This document shows, piece after piece, positions 50,371 to 59,475 of a stretch of 64,000 nt of DNA (positions are counted from its first letter, which is position 1; each line of letters begins with the position of its first letter). The DNA lies in assembly GCA_021777535.1 (NCBI GenBank), contig JAJYDN010000005.1, forward strand, positions 1 to 64,000, read 5' to 3'. A program made the translations under genes and the position numbers. Below the pieces are notes generated by a model. It did not search any database. It was not told the origin of the DNA and worked only from the letters and a program-made list of their open reading frames with translations. The stretch comes from Pseudomonadota bacterium. Its GTDB lineage: Bacteria; Pseudomonadota; Gammaproteobacteria; Acidiferrobacterales; Acidiferrobacteraceae.

Positions 50371-51678
50371 TCAGGCGCCGGCTTGCGCCCGCTGCGTGCG
50401 CGACAACGGAAAGAGACAGGTGAACGTGCTGCCGGATCCGAGGGCACTGTCCACCAGCAGCCGCGCGTCATGCCGGACCAGCACCTGTTTGACGATCGAC
50501 AGCCCAAGGCCGGTGCCCCCCGATGCCCGCGAACGGCCGCTGTCGACGCGGTAGAAGCGCTCGGTGAGATAAGGGATATGGCGCGCCGCGATCCCTTCGC
50601 CATGATCTTCCACGGAAAAACGGCCACCATCGTCGGCGATGTGCCAGCGGATGGTGATGAGGCCCCCCGCCGGGGTGTGACGCACGGCATTGTGCACCAG
50701 ATTGGTGAAGGCGCTGCGCAGTTCTTCGCGATTGCCGATCAGGAACCCCCCCCCGGGATCGATCTCGATCCGGTGGCGCCGCTCGCCCGACAGCGCCGTG
50801 GCGAGATCCCGGAGACTCAGGGCGAGCGCACCGACATCGACCATTTCGTCGTGGCTGCGTGGCGGCGTGGTCTCCAGGCGCGCAAGGGCCAGCAGGTCTT
50901 CGATCAGCCGCTGCATCCGCTCGGCCTGTTCCTGCATGAGCGCCAGGTTGCCGTGGACGTCCTCGATGGTGACCCGGCTGTCCTGCAGGGTTTCGAGGAA
51001 GCCGCGCAAGACGGTGAGCGGCGTGCGCAACTCGTGCGAAACATCGGCAACGAAATGGCTGCGCATCTCCTCGAGACGGACGAGATGGGTGATGTCGCGC
51101 CCGATCACGAGCTTCTGGCTGTCCCCAAACGGAATGATCTGCACCTCGACCACATGGCCACCGCTCAGATCCTTCAGGACGAGCGGCTCGTGATAGTGGC
51201 CGGCACCGAGATAAGCCGACAGGGCGGGATTGCGCACGAGATGGACGAGCCGCATGCCGACGTCGCGCCGGACGTCGAGACCCAGAAGCCGCGCGGCCTG
51301 CGCGTTGCTCCATTCGATCAGGCCGTATTGCGACAACACGACCATGGCATCCGGCATGGCGGCAGCCGCCGCCTGCAGGCGCTCGAAGAGACTGCTGATG
51401 AGGTCCTTGTGGCGGGCCTTGGCCCGGTCGGCACGGTGAATCTCGCGGATCATTTCATCCCATAGCCCGCCGAGCTCGGGGATGCGGCTCTCGGGGTGCG
51501 CGAGCCACCGGTACAAAAGGCGCGACTTGTTCAGGTGCCAGGCGAGGATGAGGGCGAGCGCGGCGGCCAGGCCGGCCCAGGGGTACCCAAAGAGACCGCC
51601 GGCGCCGAGACCCGCGACGGCAAGCGCCAAAGCCGACCACAGCTCGCGCCGGACAGCGGCGTCGGTGCTAAGCGTCAC
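50371..51678 (-). CDS. phoR: PhoR, phosphate-regulon sensor histidine kinase
   Basis: This 435-residue kinase has two N-terminal membrane segments (about 12-45), a PAS domain (about 85-185), the HisKA block [19 protein letters not shown] with the phospho-accepting histidine, and an HATPase domain with [27 protein letters not shown] and [13 protein letters not shown]. The GTG at 51678 overlaps the end of phoB by 11 bases; an open frame continues upstream but is the phoB gene read in another frame. No large periplasmic domain is present, as in PhoR. Confidence 0.93.
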   Translation of the reverse strand: MTLSTDAAVRRELWSALALAVAGLGAGGLFGYPWAGLAAALALILAWHLNKSRLLYRWLAHPESRIPELGGLWDEMIREIHRADRAKARHKDLISSLFERLQAAAAAMPDAMVVLSQYGLIEWSNAQAARLLGLDVRRDVGMRLVHLVRNPALSAYLGAGHYHEPLVLKDLSGGHVVEVQIIPFGDSQKLVIGRDITHLVRLEEMRSHFVADVSHELRTPLTVLRGFLETLQDSRVTIEDVHGNLALMQEQAERMQRLIEDLLALARLETTPPRSHDEMVDVGALALSLRDLATALSGERRHRIEIDPGGGFLIGNREELRSAFTNLVHNAVRHTPAGGLITIRWHIADDGGRFSVEDHGEGIAARHIPYLTERFYRVDSGRSRASGGTGLGLSIVKQVLVRHDARLLVDSALGSGSTFTCLFPLSRTQRAQAGA

Positions 51679-52357
51679 CGGAGAATCGGTAACCCACGCC
51701 ACGCACCGTTTGAATAAATCGGTCATAGCCACTGACCGTCAAGGCCTTGCGGAGACGACGGATATGGACATCCACCGTCCGCTCATCGATATACGCATTA
51801 TTTCCCCACACCGCATCGAGCACGCGCTCGCGACTGTAAACGCGCTCCGGGTGGGTCATGAAGAAGTGCAACAGCCGAAACTCCGTCGGACCAAGACTCA
51901 GCCGCTCATCGTTCGCGAGCACCTTGTGCGTGGAAGGATCCAGCACCAGACCCTCGGACACGACGACCTCGTCGACCGCCATCGGCACCATGCGGCGCAA
52001 CACCGCCTTGACCCGCGCCACGAGCTCCCGTGGCGAAAACGGCTTGGTGATGAAATCATCCGCACCCGTGTTGAGGCCGCGTATCTTGTCCTCTTCATCC
52101 ACCCGAGCGGTCAGCATGATGATCGGGATATTCTGCGTCAAGCGTTCCCGCCGCAGGCGGCGCGCATAGTCGATGCCACTCAGGCCTGGCAGCATCCAGT
52201 CGAGCAGGATGAGATCCGGGGTGTCAGCCGTTACGAGCGCCTGCGCCTCGGTGGCATCACCGGCCTCGCTGCAGGTATACTCTGCCTGCTTTAGCGCGAA
52301 CCGCACCATGGCGCGGATCGCGGGTTCATCATCGACAACAAGGATTTTTCCAGGCAT
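51668..52357 (-). CDS. phoB: PhoB, phosphate-regulon response regulator
   Basis: This 229-residue OmpR-type regulator has a receiver domain (DDEP near the start, phospho-accepting Asp in [10 protein letters not shown], Lys in [13 protein letters not shown]) and a winged-helix DNA-binding domain with [12 protein letters not shown] and TVRGVGYRF. It activates pst and phosphatase genes from Pho boxes under phosphate limitation. A Pho box precedes it, so it is probably autoregulated. It is coupled to phoR. Confidence 0.97.
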   Translation of the reverse strand: MPGKILVVDDEPAIRAMVRFALKQAEYTCSEAGDATEAQALVTADTPDLILLDWMLPGLSGIDYARRLRRERLTQNIPIIMLTARVDEEDKIRGLNTGADDFITKPFSPRELVARVKAVLRRMVPMAVDEVVVSEGLVLDPSTHKVLANDERLSLGPTEFRLLHFFMTHPERVYSRERVLDAVWGNNAYIDERTVDVHIRRLRKALTVSGYDRFIQTVRGVGYRFSGDA

Positions 52358-52395
52358 TATGGCCCTCCGCTGTCACCCATTACACCACAGACACT

Positions 52396-52413
52396 ATGAC
52401 GATTTTGTGACGG
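52396..52413 (-). promoter_or_regulatory. Pho box upstream of phoB
   Basis: On the reverse strand CCGTCAC-AAAA-TCGTCAT matches the PhoB site CTGTCAT-N4-CTGTCAT, with two GTCA cores 11 bases apart. It lies about 40 bases before the phoB ATG and also faces the divergent DUF971 gene. Confidence 0.7.
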
Positions 52414-52438
52414 GTGCAACGAGGGCGGAGAGCAGCCC

Positions 52439-52801
52439 ATGCGTAAGAATACCCTGCGACCAACCGACATCAAGTTACATCAGAAATCCCGCATTCTGGA
52501 GATCACCTTCGAGGATGGCAGCCATTTCCGGCTCCCGGCGGAGTATCTGCGCGTCTATTCACCATCGGCTGAAGTACGCGGCCATGGCCCCGGCCAGGAG
52601 GTGCTGCAGACCGGCAAGGAGAACGTCAACATCGCAGGTATCGAGCCGGTAGGAACCTACGCGATCGTGCTGCGCTTCGATGACGGCCACGATACCGGGA
52701 TTTATTCCTGGGATTTGCTTTATAATCTCGGTATACGCCAGACAGAGCTTTGGAACGAATACCTGAGCCGGCTCGAGCAGGCGGGCCACAAGAGAACGTA
52801 A
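52439..52801 (+). CDS. DUF971 protein
   Basis: This 120-residue protein has the DUF971 domain (also the N-terminal part of gamma-butyrobetaine hydroxylases): LEITFEDGSHFRLPAEYLRVYSP, NIAGIEPVGTYAIVLRFDDGHDTGIYSW and LWNEYLSRL. Function as a stand-alone protein is not clear; roles in iron-sulfur handling have been suggested. It lies nine bases upstream of ubiE, as is common in beta- and gammaproteobacteria. Confidence 0.88.
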   Translation: MRKNTLRPTDIKLHQKSRILEITFEDGSHFRLPAEYLRVYSPSAEVRGHGPGQEVLQTGKENVNIAGIEPVGTYAIVLRFDDGHDTGIYSWDLLYNLGIRQTELWNEYLSRLEQAGHKRT

Positions 52802-52810
52802 GGGACGATC

Positions 52811-53572
52811 ATGACCGACACGGCGCCCGACTCCGGACTGACGCATTTCGGCTATAAGGACGTCGATCCAGCCACCAAGACGCGGCTGGTGGAAGACGTG
52901 TTCCGGTCGGTGGCCAACCGTTACGACCTCATGAATGACCTGATGTCCGGCGGGCTGCACCGGGCGTGGAAGCGGTTCGCGATGAGCATCGCCACCCCGC
53001 ATGCCGGCGAACGGGTCCTGGACCTCGCGGGCGGAACCGGGGACCTGTCCTACCTGCTCAGCCGGCGGGTGGGACCCACGGGCCAGGTCGTGCTGAGTGA
53101 CATCAACGGATCGATGCTCGCCGTCGGACGGGATCGCCTGCTGAATCGTGGCGTGTCCGCCAATCTCCTGATCGCGCAGGCCAACGCCGAATGCCTGCCG
53201 TTTCCCGATAATTCCTTCGACCTCGTCACCATCGGCTTTGGCCTGCGCAACGTCACCTTCAAGGAGCGCGCGCTGAAGGCCATGTTCCGTGTGCTAAGGC
53301 CCGGCGGGCGGCTCGTGATTCTCGAGTTTTCCAAACCCCGGTCGGCGATGTTCGGGCGCATCTACGACACCTATTCGTTCAAGATCGTACCCAAGATCGG
53401 GCGGCTGGTGACGGGAGACGAGGACAGCTATCAGTATCTGGTCGAATCCATCCGGCGCCATCCGGACCAGGAAACGCTCAAAGGCATGATGGCGGACGCC
53501 GGTTTCTGCCGCATCGACTACTGGAACCTGACGGACGGCATTGTCGCCGTCCACAGAGGCTACAAGTTTTAA
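52811..53572 (+). CDS. ubiE: UbiE, ubiquinone/menaquinone C-methyltransferase
   Basis: This 253-residue SAM-dependent methyltransferase acts in ubiquinone ring modification. The family start [21 protein letters not shown] and [18 protein letters not shown] is followed by the SAM motif [29 protein letters not shown] and [20 protein letters not shown] confirm UbiE. The stop overlaps the next gene by one base. It heads the ubiE-RDD-ubiJ-ubiB run. Confidence 0.97.
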   Translation: MTDTAPDSGLTHFGYKDVDPATKTRLVEDVFRSVANRYDLMNDLMSGGLHRAWKRFAMSIATPHAGERVLDLAGGTGDLSYLLSRRVGPTGQVVLSDINGSMLAVGRDRLLNRGVSANLLIAQANAECLPFPDNSFDLVTIGFGLRNVTFKERALKAMFRVLRPGGRLVILEFSKPRSAMFGRIYDTYSFKIVPKIGRLVTGDEDSYQYLVESIRRHPDQETLKGMMADAGFCRIDYWNLTDGIVAVHRGYKF

Positions 53573-54084
53573 TGGCACAGGCCGCCCCATCGGTCCGTAC
53601 AGGGAATCCGTCCCCTGTACGCTACGCCGGTTTCTGGCGGCGGCTCGGCGCCGATATCGTCGACAACATCATCCTGTTTCCGTTGCTGTCGGGAACGATG
53701 CCGGCGCTTACCGCAGTGCGCGCCGGCATGACCGCCGACGAGCTTGTCCGGCAGCTGGTGCGGGCGCTCGCGGCCCACGCCGGGGCGCAACTTCTGGCGC
53801 TGGTCGTCGGTGTCGCCTACTCCGTGTTTTTCTGGATGCGCTACCTGGGGACCCCCGGCAAGCTGCTCTTCCGTTGCCGGGTGGTGGATGCCGACACCCA
53901 TGCCGCCCTGACGTTCTCCCAGTCTCTTTTGCGCAGTCTGGGGTACATCGTGTCGACGCTGCCGTGCATGCTGGGTTTTTTGTGGATCGCCTGGGATCCG
54001 CGCAAGCAGGGATTTCATGACAAGATCGCCGGCTCGGTAGTGCTCTATGCCGAACGGGCGCCTATCCGACAGAGGGCCTCGTGA
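53572..54084 (+). CDS. RDD-family membrane protein
   Basis: This 170-residue protein has the RDD signature YAGFWRRLGADIVDNIILF, then membrane segments at about 28-48, 75-95 and 115-140, with the RYLGTPGKLLFRCRVVD motif between. RDD proteins are of mostly unknown function; some act as ion antiporters. It is wedged between ubiE (one-base overlap) and ubiJ (four-base overlap), where most relatives have ubiE and ubiJ adjacent. Confidence 0.85.
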   Translation: MAQAAPSVRTGNPSPVRYAGFWRRLGADIVDNIILFPLLSGTMPALTAVRAGMTADELVRQLVRALAAHAGAQLLALVVGVAYSVFFWMRYLGTPGKLLFRCRVVDADTHAALTFSQSLLRSLGYIVSTLPCMLGFLWIAWDPRKQGFHDKIAGSVVLYAERAPIRQRAS

Positions 54085-54677
54085 GCTTCATTCTGCGCAC
54101 GCTCGAGCAGGGCGTGAACCTGCCTTTTCAGATCCATCCCGCCGCCCGCGATGGATTGGCAGCGGTTTCCGGCCGCTCCATGCGGGTGGTCGTGACAGCA
54201 CCCGTGTTCACGTTCGATCTTGTCTTCGCGGCAGACAGGGTCCATGTGCGCGAACCCGCCGATAACTGCGACGTGCAGCTCACGGGAACGGCCGGCGCCT
54301 TTGCGGCGCTGCTGCGCGCCGACCAGCAGAACATGCAGGCGGCCGCCCAGGGCGTCCGCATGGAGGGCGACATCGACTGCGCGCTCGCCATCCGCAAGGC
54401 GCTCGCAGGAATCCGCCTCGATTGGGAGGAAGTCCTCGCCCGGGCCCTGGGGGACATCCCGGGCCACTGGCTCGCAGTCGGCCTCACCCAGTTGACGACG
54501 GGGTTTCGCCAGGCGGCGTGGCGGCTTGCGCGCAATGGCGCGGAATATCTTCAGGAAGAGCGCGCGGTGCTGGCGCGCACGGAAGATGTCGAAGGTTTCC
54601 TTGGCGCCGTGGACACGTTGCGCCATGATGTCGAGCGGCTGAGCAAGCGGATCGAACGGCTGGAAGCCCGCACATGA
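54081..54677 (+). CDS. ubiJ: UbiJ, ubiquinone biosynthesis accessory factor
   Basis: This 198-residue protein has an SCP2-like lipid-binding domain in the N-terminal half (about 10-110; LTGTAGAFAALLRAD, VRMEGDIDCALAIRK) and a C-terminal coiled coil (VDTLRHDVERLSKRIERLEAR). UbiJ helps the cytosolic complex that modifies the hydrophobic ubiquinone precursor. Both ends overlap neighbours by four bases. Confidence 0.93.
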   Translation: MSFILRTLEQGVNLPFQIHPAARDGLAAVSGRSMRVVVTAPVFTFDLVFAADRVHVREPADNCDVQLTGTAGAFAALLRADQQNMQAAAQGVRMEGDIDCALAIRKALAGIRLDWEEVLARALGDIPGHWLAVGLTQLTTGFRQAAWRLARNGAEYLQEERAVLARTEDVEGFLGAVDTLRHDVERLSKRIERLEART

Positions 54678-56341
54678 CGTCGGCATACGGGCGATTCATC
54701 CGGCTGCTCACCATCACGCGGGTATTCATTCGGCACGATCTCGACGAGTTCGTGACCGCGCTGCACCTCTTTCGTTTCTACCGCATCGCCTTCCGCCTGC
54801 TGCCATGGCGCTGGCGGCGCCGCAAGCTCGCTCCCCGCGGCGAGCGGCTGCGGCTTGCGCTGGAGGCGCTCGGACCGATCTTCGTCAAATTTGGCCAGAT
54901 GCTGTCGACCAGGCCCGACCTGGTGCCCGAGGACATCCTCGTCGAGCTGAACAAGCTGCAGGACCGGGTACCGCCGTTTGCTCCCGGAAAGGTCGTTGCG
55001 CGGCTGGAGGAGGCCTACAAGGCACCGCTGGCCGGCGTGTTCCGCCAGTTTGACACGACACCGGTCGCCTCGGCGTCCGTCGCGCAAGTCCATTTCGCGG
55101 TACTGCATGACGGCACCGAAGTGGCGGTCAAGATCCTGCGTCCGGACATAGATGTCGTTCTCGAGCGGGACCTCGGACTGTTGCGTGTCCTGGCGCAACT
55201 GGCCGTGCGCTATTGGCCGGATGCGCGGCGTCTGCGGCCGGTTGACGTCGTCAACGAGTACGACAAGGTGCTCCACGACGAGATGGACCTGAACCACGAG
55301 GCCGCCAACGCAAGCCAGATCAAGGCGAATTTCGCGGGATCCGATCTGCTCTACGTACCGAAGGTGTACTGGGACTACACGCGCAAGACCGTCATGGTCA
55401 TGGAGCGCATCAGCGGTATCCCCATCTCGAACGTGGAAGCACTGCACGCCCACGGCGTCGACATGCGGCGGCTGGCCCATAACGGCGTGGAGATCTTCTT
55501 CACGCAGGCCTTCCGGCACGGTTTTTTCCATGCCGACATGCATCCGGGAAACATCTTCGTGTCCCCGGAAGGACAATACCGCGCGGTGGATTTCGGGATC
55601 GTCGGGACGCTGTGCGCCGAGGACAAATACTATCTTGCCCAGAACATACTGGGATTCCTGAACCGCGACTACCACGCTATCGCCGAAGCGCATGTGCGCG
55701 CCGGATGGGTCCCGCACGACACCCGTGTCGACGAACTGGAGGGTGCGATCCGCACTGTCTGTGAGCCGATTTTCGCGCGGCCGATCAAGGATATTTCCTT
55801 CGGGCGGTTGCTGTTGAACCTGTTTCAGACGGCGCGGCGCTTCAACATGGAGGTCCAGCCGCAGCTGGTACTCCTGCAGAAGACGCTTTTCAACATCGAA
55901 GGCCTTGGCCGGCGCCTCTATCCCGATCTTGATCTATGGGTCACAGCCAAGCCGTTCCTGGAACGCTGGATGCGCGAGCAGCTTGGGCCCCAGGCGCTGT
56001 GGGCGATCGCCCGGCGCGAGTACCCGACGTGGGTGAAGATCCTGCCGGACATGCCGCGCTATCTCCATGCCGTCCTCAAACAGGCGCAAGACGGGCGTTT
56101 GAGCGTAACGGGTCGTTCGGCGGAGATCCAGGGGCTCGCCCTGGACATGCGCCGCCGGCACCGGCGCATCATGGTGGGATTGCTCGGCGGTCTGCTGGCA
56201 AGCACCGCCGTCCTGCTCTTCGGTCTCGAGCACCCCGCGGCCACCCTGAGTCACCTCGGCCTCATCGAGGCGGCCCTCGGCGTACCGGGCCTGGCGCTGG
56301 TCGGCTGGTCGCTCATCGACCTGGTGCGCCGCGACGCCTGA
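54674..56341 (+). CDS. ubiB: UbiB, atypical protein kinase-like ubiquinone factor
   Basis: This 555-residue ABC1/ADCK-type protein has the KxGQ-like motif IFVKFGQMLSTRPDLVP, the Ala-rich loop VASASVAQVHFAV, HADMHPGNIFVS (catalytic loop) and VDFGIVGTL. Two C-terminal membrane helices (about 500-550) anchor it. Such proteins have ATPase activity needed for ubiquinone synthesis. Translationally coupled to ubiJ and the last gene of the run. Confidence 0.97.
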   Translation: MTSAYGRFIRLLTITRVFIRHDLDEFVTALHLFRFYRIAFRLLPWRWRRRKLAPRGERLRLALEALGPIFVKFGQMLSTRPDLVPEDILVELNKLQDRVPPFAPGKVVARLEEAYKAPLAGVFRQFDTTPVASASVAQVHFAVLHDGTEVAVKILRPDIDVVLERDLGLLRVLAQLAVRYWPDARRLRPVDVVNEYDKVLHDEMDLNHEAANASQIKANFAGSDLLYVPKVYWDYTRKTVMVMERISGIPISNVEALHAHGVDMRRLAHNGVEIFFTQAFRHGFFHADMHPGNIFVSPEGQYRAVDFGIVGTLCAEDKYYLAQNILGFLNRDYHAIAEAHVRAGWVPHDTRVDELEGAIRTVCEPIFARPIKDISFGRLLLNLFQTARRFNMEVQPQLVLLQKTLFNIEGLGRRLYPDLDLWVTAKPFLERWMREQLGPQALWAIARREYPTWVKILPDMPRYLHAVLKQAQDGRLSVTGRSAEIQGLALDMRRRHRRIMVGLLGGLLASTAVLLFGLEHPAATLSHLGLIEAALGVPGLALVGWSLIDLVRRDA

Positions 56342-56436
56342 AGGCGGGCGTGCCGGCGATGACGGGAATGCGGGCGAGACTGGCTGGGCGGTAAAGCCGG
56401 AACGGGCCGGAACGGCTCAGGAGGTGACTCCATGCC

Positions 56437-56454
56437 CCGCCTGCGCGCAGGCGG
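56437..56454. repeat. Perfect palindrome between ubiB and the GNAT gene
   Basis: CCGCCTGCGCGCAGGCGG is an 18-base perfect palindrome, with GACTCC and GGAGTC also pairing outside it on the two sides. It lies between two convergent genes, so it could act as a bidirectional terminator-like hairpin, but no T-run follows. Confidence 0.4.
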
Positions 56455-56489
56455 AGTCTTCGGCATCCGGGCCGGGGCGGGTGGCAAAC

Positions 56490-56963
56490 CTAGCCCCAGT
56501 CGAGCCTTTTCGTGAAATTCGCGACGTTGGGGCGCTCGCCATAGCCGAGTGCCGGGTAGAAACCCCGCTTGTAGGATTCCCGTTCACGGCCGTTCAGGAC
56601 GCTGATACGGAAACATTTGCGCTCGGCGGCTTCGCGCTCTATCGCGGCCATCAGCGCCGAACCCACCCCCCGGCCGCGCGCCGCTTCCACGACGAAGAGT
56701 TCGCTTATCAGAAGCTCGCGCCCGGCAAACAGGAGATGGGTGACGATCTCGCCATGCACATAGCCGACCACCGTCCCGTCATGCAGCGCCACGAGCAGCA
56801 GGGCGCTTTCCTCGGTGATGAGGGCGGCGAGCCGCTGGCCCAGGGTACTGCCGTCGGCCTTGAACGCGGGATTCCAGCCGAGCTCGCGATGGAGCTGCAT
56901 GATGCCCGGCAGATCGCTGCGCTGCAGCGGACGGATGGTGACGTTCAAGCGGTCCTTCGCCAT
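56490..56963 (-). CDS. GNAT-family N-acetyltransferase
   Basis: This 157-residue acetyltransferase has the acetyl-CoA site ISELFVVEAARGRGVGSALM (V-x-x-x-R-G-x-G motif) and ends RGFYPALGYGERPNVANF-like, typical of the family. Its substrate is unknown. It follows ctpA by three bases on the same strand and so may share its transcript. Confidence 0.88.
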   Translation of the reverse strand: MAKDRLNVTIRPLQRSDLPGIMQLHRELGWNPAFKADGSTLGQRLAALITEESALLLVALHDGTVVGYVHGEIVTHLLFAGRELLISELFVVEAARGRGVGSALMAAIEREAAERKCFRISVLNGRERESYKRGFYPALGYGERPNVANFTKRLDWG

Positions 56964-56966
56964 GCG

Positions 56967-58313
56967 TTACCCCTTGAAGCGGTGGAACACCGCGATGCCC
57001 TGCAGGAGATCAAAGGCTTGGCGCAATTGATAATCCTCGTCGACCAGACGCTGCGCACGGGCGGAAAGAGGCGCCTCTTTGGCTGCGGTCTTCGGCGGAT
57101 TGCTGTTGTTCAGATGGCCCGGCAGGTTGATCTCCCGCACGAAGGGTTTCTGATGGTCCACGGTGATCTCGGCCTGATGCACGACGACGTTCGGGGTGAT
57201 GCCGAGATCCTGGATCGAGTGGCCGTTGGGTGTGAAATAACGCGCCGTGGTGAGGCGCAGCGCGCCGCCATTGCCCATCGGCATGATGGTCTGCACGGAA
57301 CCCTTGCCGAAGGTGCGCGTACCCATGATGAGCGCCCGGCGGTTGTCCTGGAGGGCACCGGCGACGATTTCGGCAGCCGATGCCGATCCGCCGTTCACGA
57401 GGACGACCATGGGCGCGCCATGGAGCAGATCCGGTCCATGCGCGCGAAACACCATGTTGGCGCCCTGCGCGCGGCCGCGGGTACTGACGATGACGCCTGT
57501 GTTCAGGAAATCGTCGCACACCGACACGGCGGCATTCAGCACGCCGCCTGGATTGTTGCGCAGATCGAGGACCAGGCCCTTGAGCGGTCCGTGGTTGCGC
57601 GCGGCAAGCGATTGCAGGGCGCGCGTCACGCCCTGACCGGTGCGCGCCTGGAATTCGGAGATGCGCACATAGCCATAACCACGCCCGAGCAGATGGCTGC
57701 TCACGCTGTGCACCTTGATGATGCGGCGGTGCAGAACGACCTGCAGGGGATGGCTGACGCCCTTGCGGATGACCGTCAGATCGACGGCCGTCCCCGGCTG
57801 GCCGCGCAAGAGCCGCACCGACTTGCGTAGCGACAGGCCCTGGATGAAGGTCTTGTTGATCCGCACGATCAAATCCCCCGGCCGCAAGTCATGGCGCGCA
57901 GCCGGCGTCCCCGCAAGCGGCGTCACGACACGCAAAAAGCCCTGCGATTCGGTCACCTCAAGACCGATGCCACCGAATTCGCCCGTGGTATCGACCTGGA
58001 GGCGCGCGTACTGGTGGGGATCGAGATACTGCGAATGCGGATCGAGATTGTCGACCATGCCGCGAATGGCATCGTCGATCAGCTTGTGGCTGCTGACGGG
58101 CGCCACGTAGTCCGCCTTGACGATATTGTAGACCTCGGCAAAGGTACGCAGACCCTTCAAGGGGAGAGCGGCAAGGCTGCTGCCGGACTGGCCCGCCGTT
58201 GCCTGCGCCTGGACGGCATGCTCGACCGTGAGCCCGGCCCCGATGAATACGCCCGTCAGCAAGATGCTGGCATAGCGCAGGATATGTCGTTTCTTGCCCA
58301 TCTGTCCTCGCAT
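56967..58313 (-). CDS. CtpA-type C-terminal processing protease (S41)
   Basis: This 448-residue periplasmic serine protease has an N-terminal signal anchor (MGKKRHILRYASILLTGVFI), a PDZ domain (about 95-175; GIGLEVTESQGFLRVVTPL) and the S41 core. The catalytic Ser is in NGGSASAAEIVAGAL and the Lys in GTRTFGKGSVQTI, forming the Ser-Lys dyad. The start could also be four codons later. It follows envC after seven bases, a standard pairing near gpmI. Confidence 0.95.
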   Translation of the reverse strand: MRGQMGKKRHILRYASILLTGVFIGAGLTVEHAVQAQATAGQSGSSLAALPLKGLRTFAEVYNIVKADYVAPVSSHKLIDDAIRGMVDNLDPHSQYLDPHQYARLQVDTTGEFGGIGLEVTESQGFLRVVTPLAGTPAARHDLRPGDLIVRINKTFIQGLSLRKSVRLLRGQPGTAVDLTVIRKGVSHPLQVVLHRRIIKVHSVSSHLLGRGYGYVRISEFQARTGQGVTRALQSLAARNHGPLKGLVLDLRNNPGGVLNAAVSVCDDFLNTGVIVSTRGRAQGANMVFRAHGPDLLHGAPMVVLVNGGSASAAEIVAGALQDNRRALIMGTRTFGKGSVQTIMPMGNGGALRLTTARYFTPNGHSIQDLGITPNVVVHQAEITVDHQKPFVREINLPGHLNNSNPPKTAAKEAPLSARAQRLVDEDYQLRQAFDLLQGIAVFHRFKG

Positions 58314-58320
58314 CGCCCCT

Positions 58321-59472
58321 CTAGTGTGCAAGCCAGGCCAGCGGGTTCACTGGCCGGCCATCATGGCTGATATCGAAATAAAGACCGGTACGGCCGAAAC
58401 CGCCACTGTTGCCGACCGTGGCGATTGGCTGCCCCCCTTGCACGTAACTGCCCACCGTTTCGAGCAATGTCTCACAATGGCCGTACAAGGTCATATAGCC
58501 ATCGCCGTTTTGCAGTATCAACAACAATCCGTAACCGCGCAACCAATTAGCATACACAACCCGCCCCGGAAAGACGGCGTAGACCGCTTGTCCCGGACGG
58601 CCAGGCATGAATACGCCCGCCCACCGCTGCAGCCCCTGCGGGCCTTGTTTGAGGCGGATCGGCCCGGATGTGGCGCGCAGAGGCAGGGGCAGATGACCCC
58701 GGTGGGCGGCAAAGGCCCCATGCAGGCTCGGCACCGGCGGTCCCACGTGCGGCAACTGGCGCAACCGGGCCAGCAGACGCTCGAGACGGTGCGCCCGTGC
58801 CTTGAGCGCCGCCAGCTGGACGTGCTTGCTCTGCACGGCACGATTCAGCCGCGCAAGCACCGTTCGGCGCCGGGCAAGCGCCTGCTCGAGCCGTCTCTGC
58901 TGGCGGGCGACATGGACGGCGGAGGCGGTCAGGCGCGCACGGGCGGCCGCGGCCGCCTGCGCGGCCGCCCGTGCCTGCGCAAGAACCCCCTGGACCGCCC
59001 GCACGGCGCCGATCCGCGCGGAGACGATATAACGGTAATACTCGAGCATCCGATCGACCGTCGTCGGCTGCTCCTGGCTCAGAAAAATCTGCAGCCCCCC
59101 GGCCCGGCCGGCCATGTAGGCGGCAACCACCTGACGGCGGAGGACGGTCTCCTCCTGTGCGAGGCGGCCCTGCAAGACGGCCTCGCGATGGCGCAGGCGG
59201 GTCAGCTTGTCCTGGTTTAGCCGTTCACGGTCCTTCAGGGTAACGAGCCGCGCACCCTCGCGGGCGACCCGGTCTTCGACGAGACGCAGTGCGTTCAGGG
59301 TGTGGTCGCGCCGGCGCAGGTTGCGGTCCAGCCGCCCCTGCAAGGCGGCCTCTTGCTGCTTCAAAAGCGCGAGGTCATGGGTCACCGACGCATGGGCGGG
59401 CGGCACCTGTGCCGCCACAAGGAGGGCGCCACCGACAAGTGCGTACAACCCCACCTTGCCGGCGCCCCGCAT
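58321..59472 (-). CDS. EnvC-like murein hydrolase activator
   Basis: This 383-residue periplasmic protein has a signal peptide (cut after AHA, about residue 28), a long coiled coil (about 30-240) and a C-terminal LytM domain. The domain is degenerate at metal-binding positions: GYMTLYGHCETLLETVGSYV and GLYFDISHDGRPVNPLAWL lack the HxH pair, as in EnvC, which activates amidases rather than cutting itself. The gene order gpmI-envC-ctpA is widely conserved. Confidence 0.92.
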   Translation of the reverse strand: MRGAGKVGLYALVGGALLVAAQVPPAHASVTHDLALLKQQEAALQGRLDRNLRRRDHTLNALRLVEDRVAREGARLVTLKDRERLNQDKLTRLRHREAVLQGRLAQEETVLRRQVVAAYMAGRAGGLQIFLSQEQPTTVDRMLEYYRYIVSARIGAVRAVQGVLAQARAAAQAAAAARARLTASAVHVARQQRRLEQALARRRTVLARLNRAVQSKHVQLAALKARAHRLERLLARLRQLPHVGPPVPSLHGAFAAHRGHLPLPLRATSGPIRLKQGPQGLQRWAGVFMPGRPGQAVYAVFPGRVVYANWLRGYGLLLILQNGDGYMTLYGHCETLLETVGSYVQGGQPIATVGNSGGFGRTGLYFDISHDGRPVNPLAWLAH

Positions 59473-59475
59473 GCG

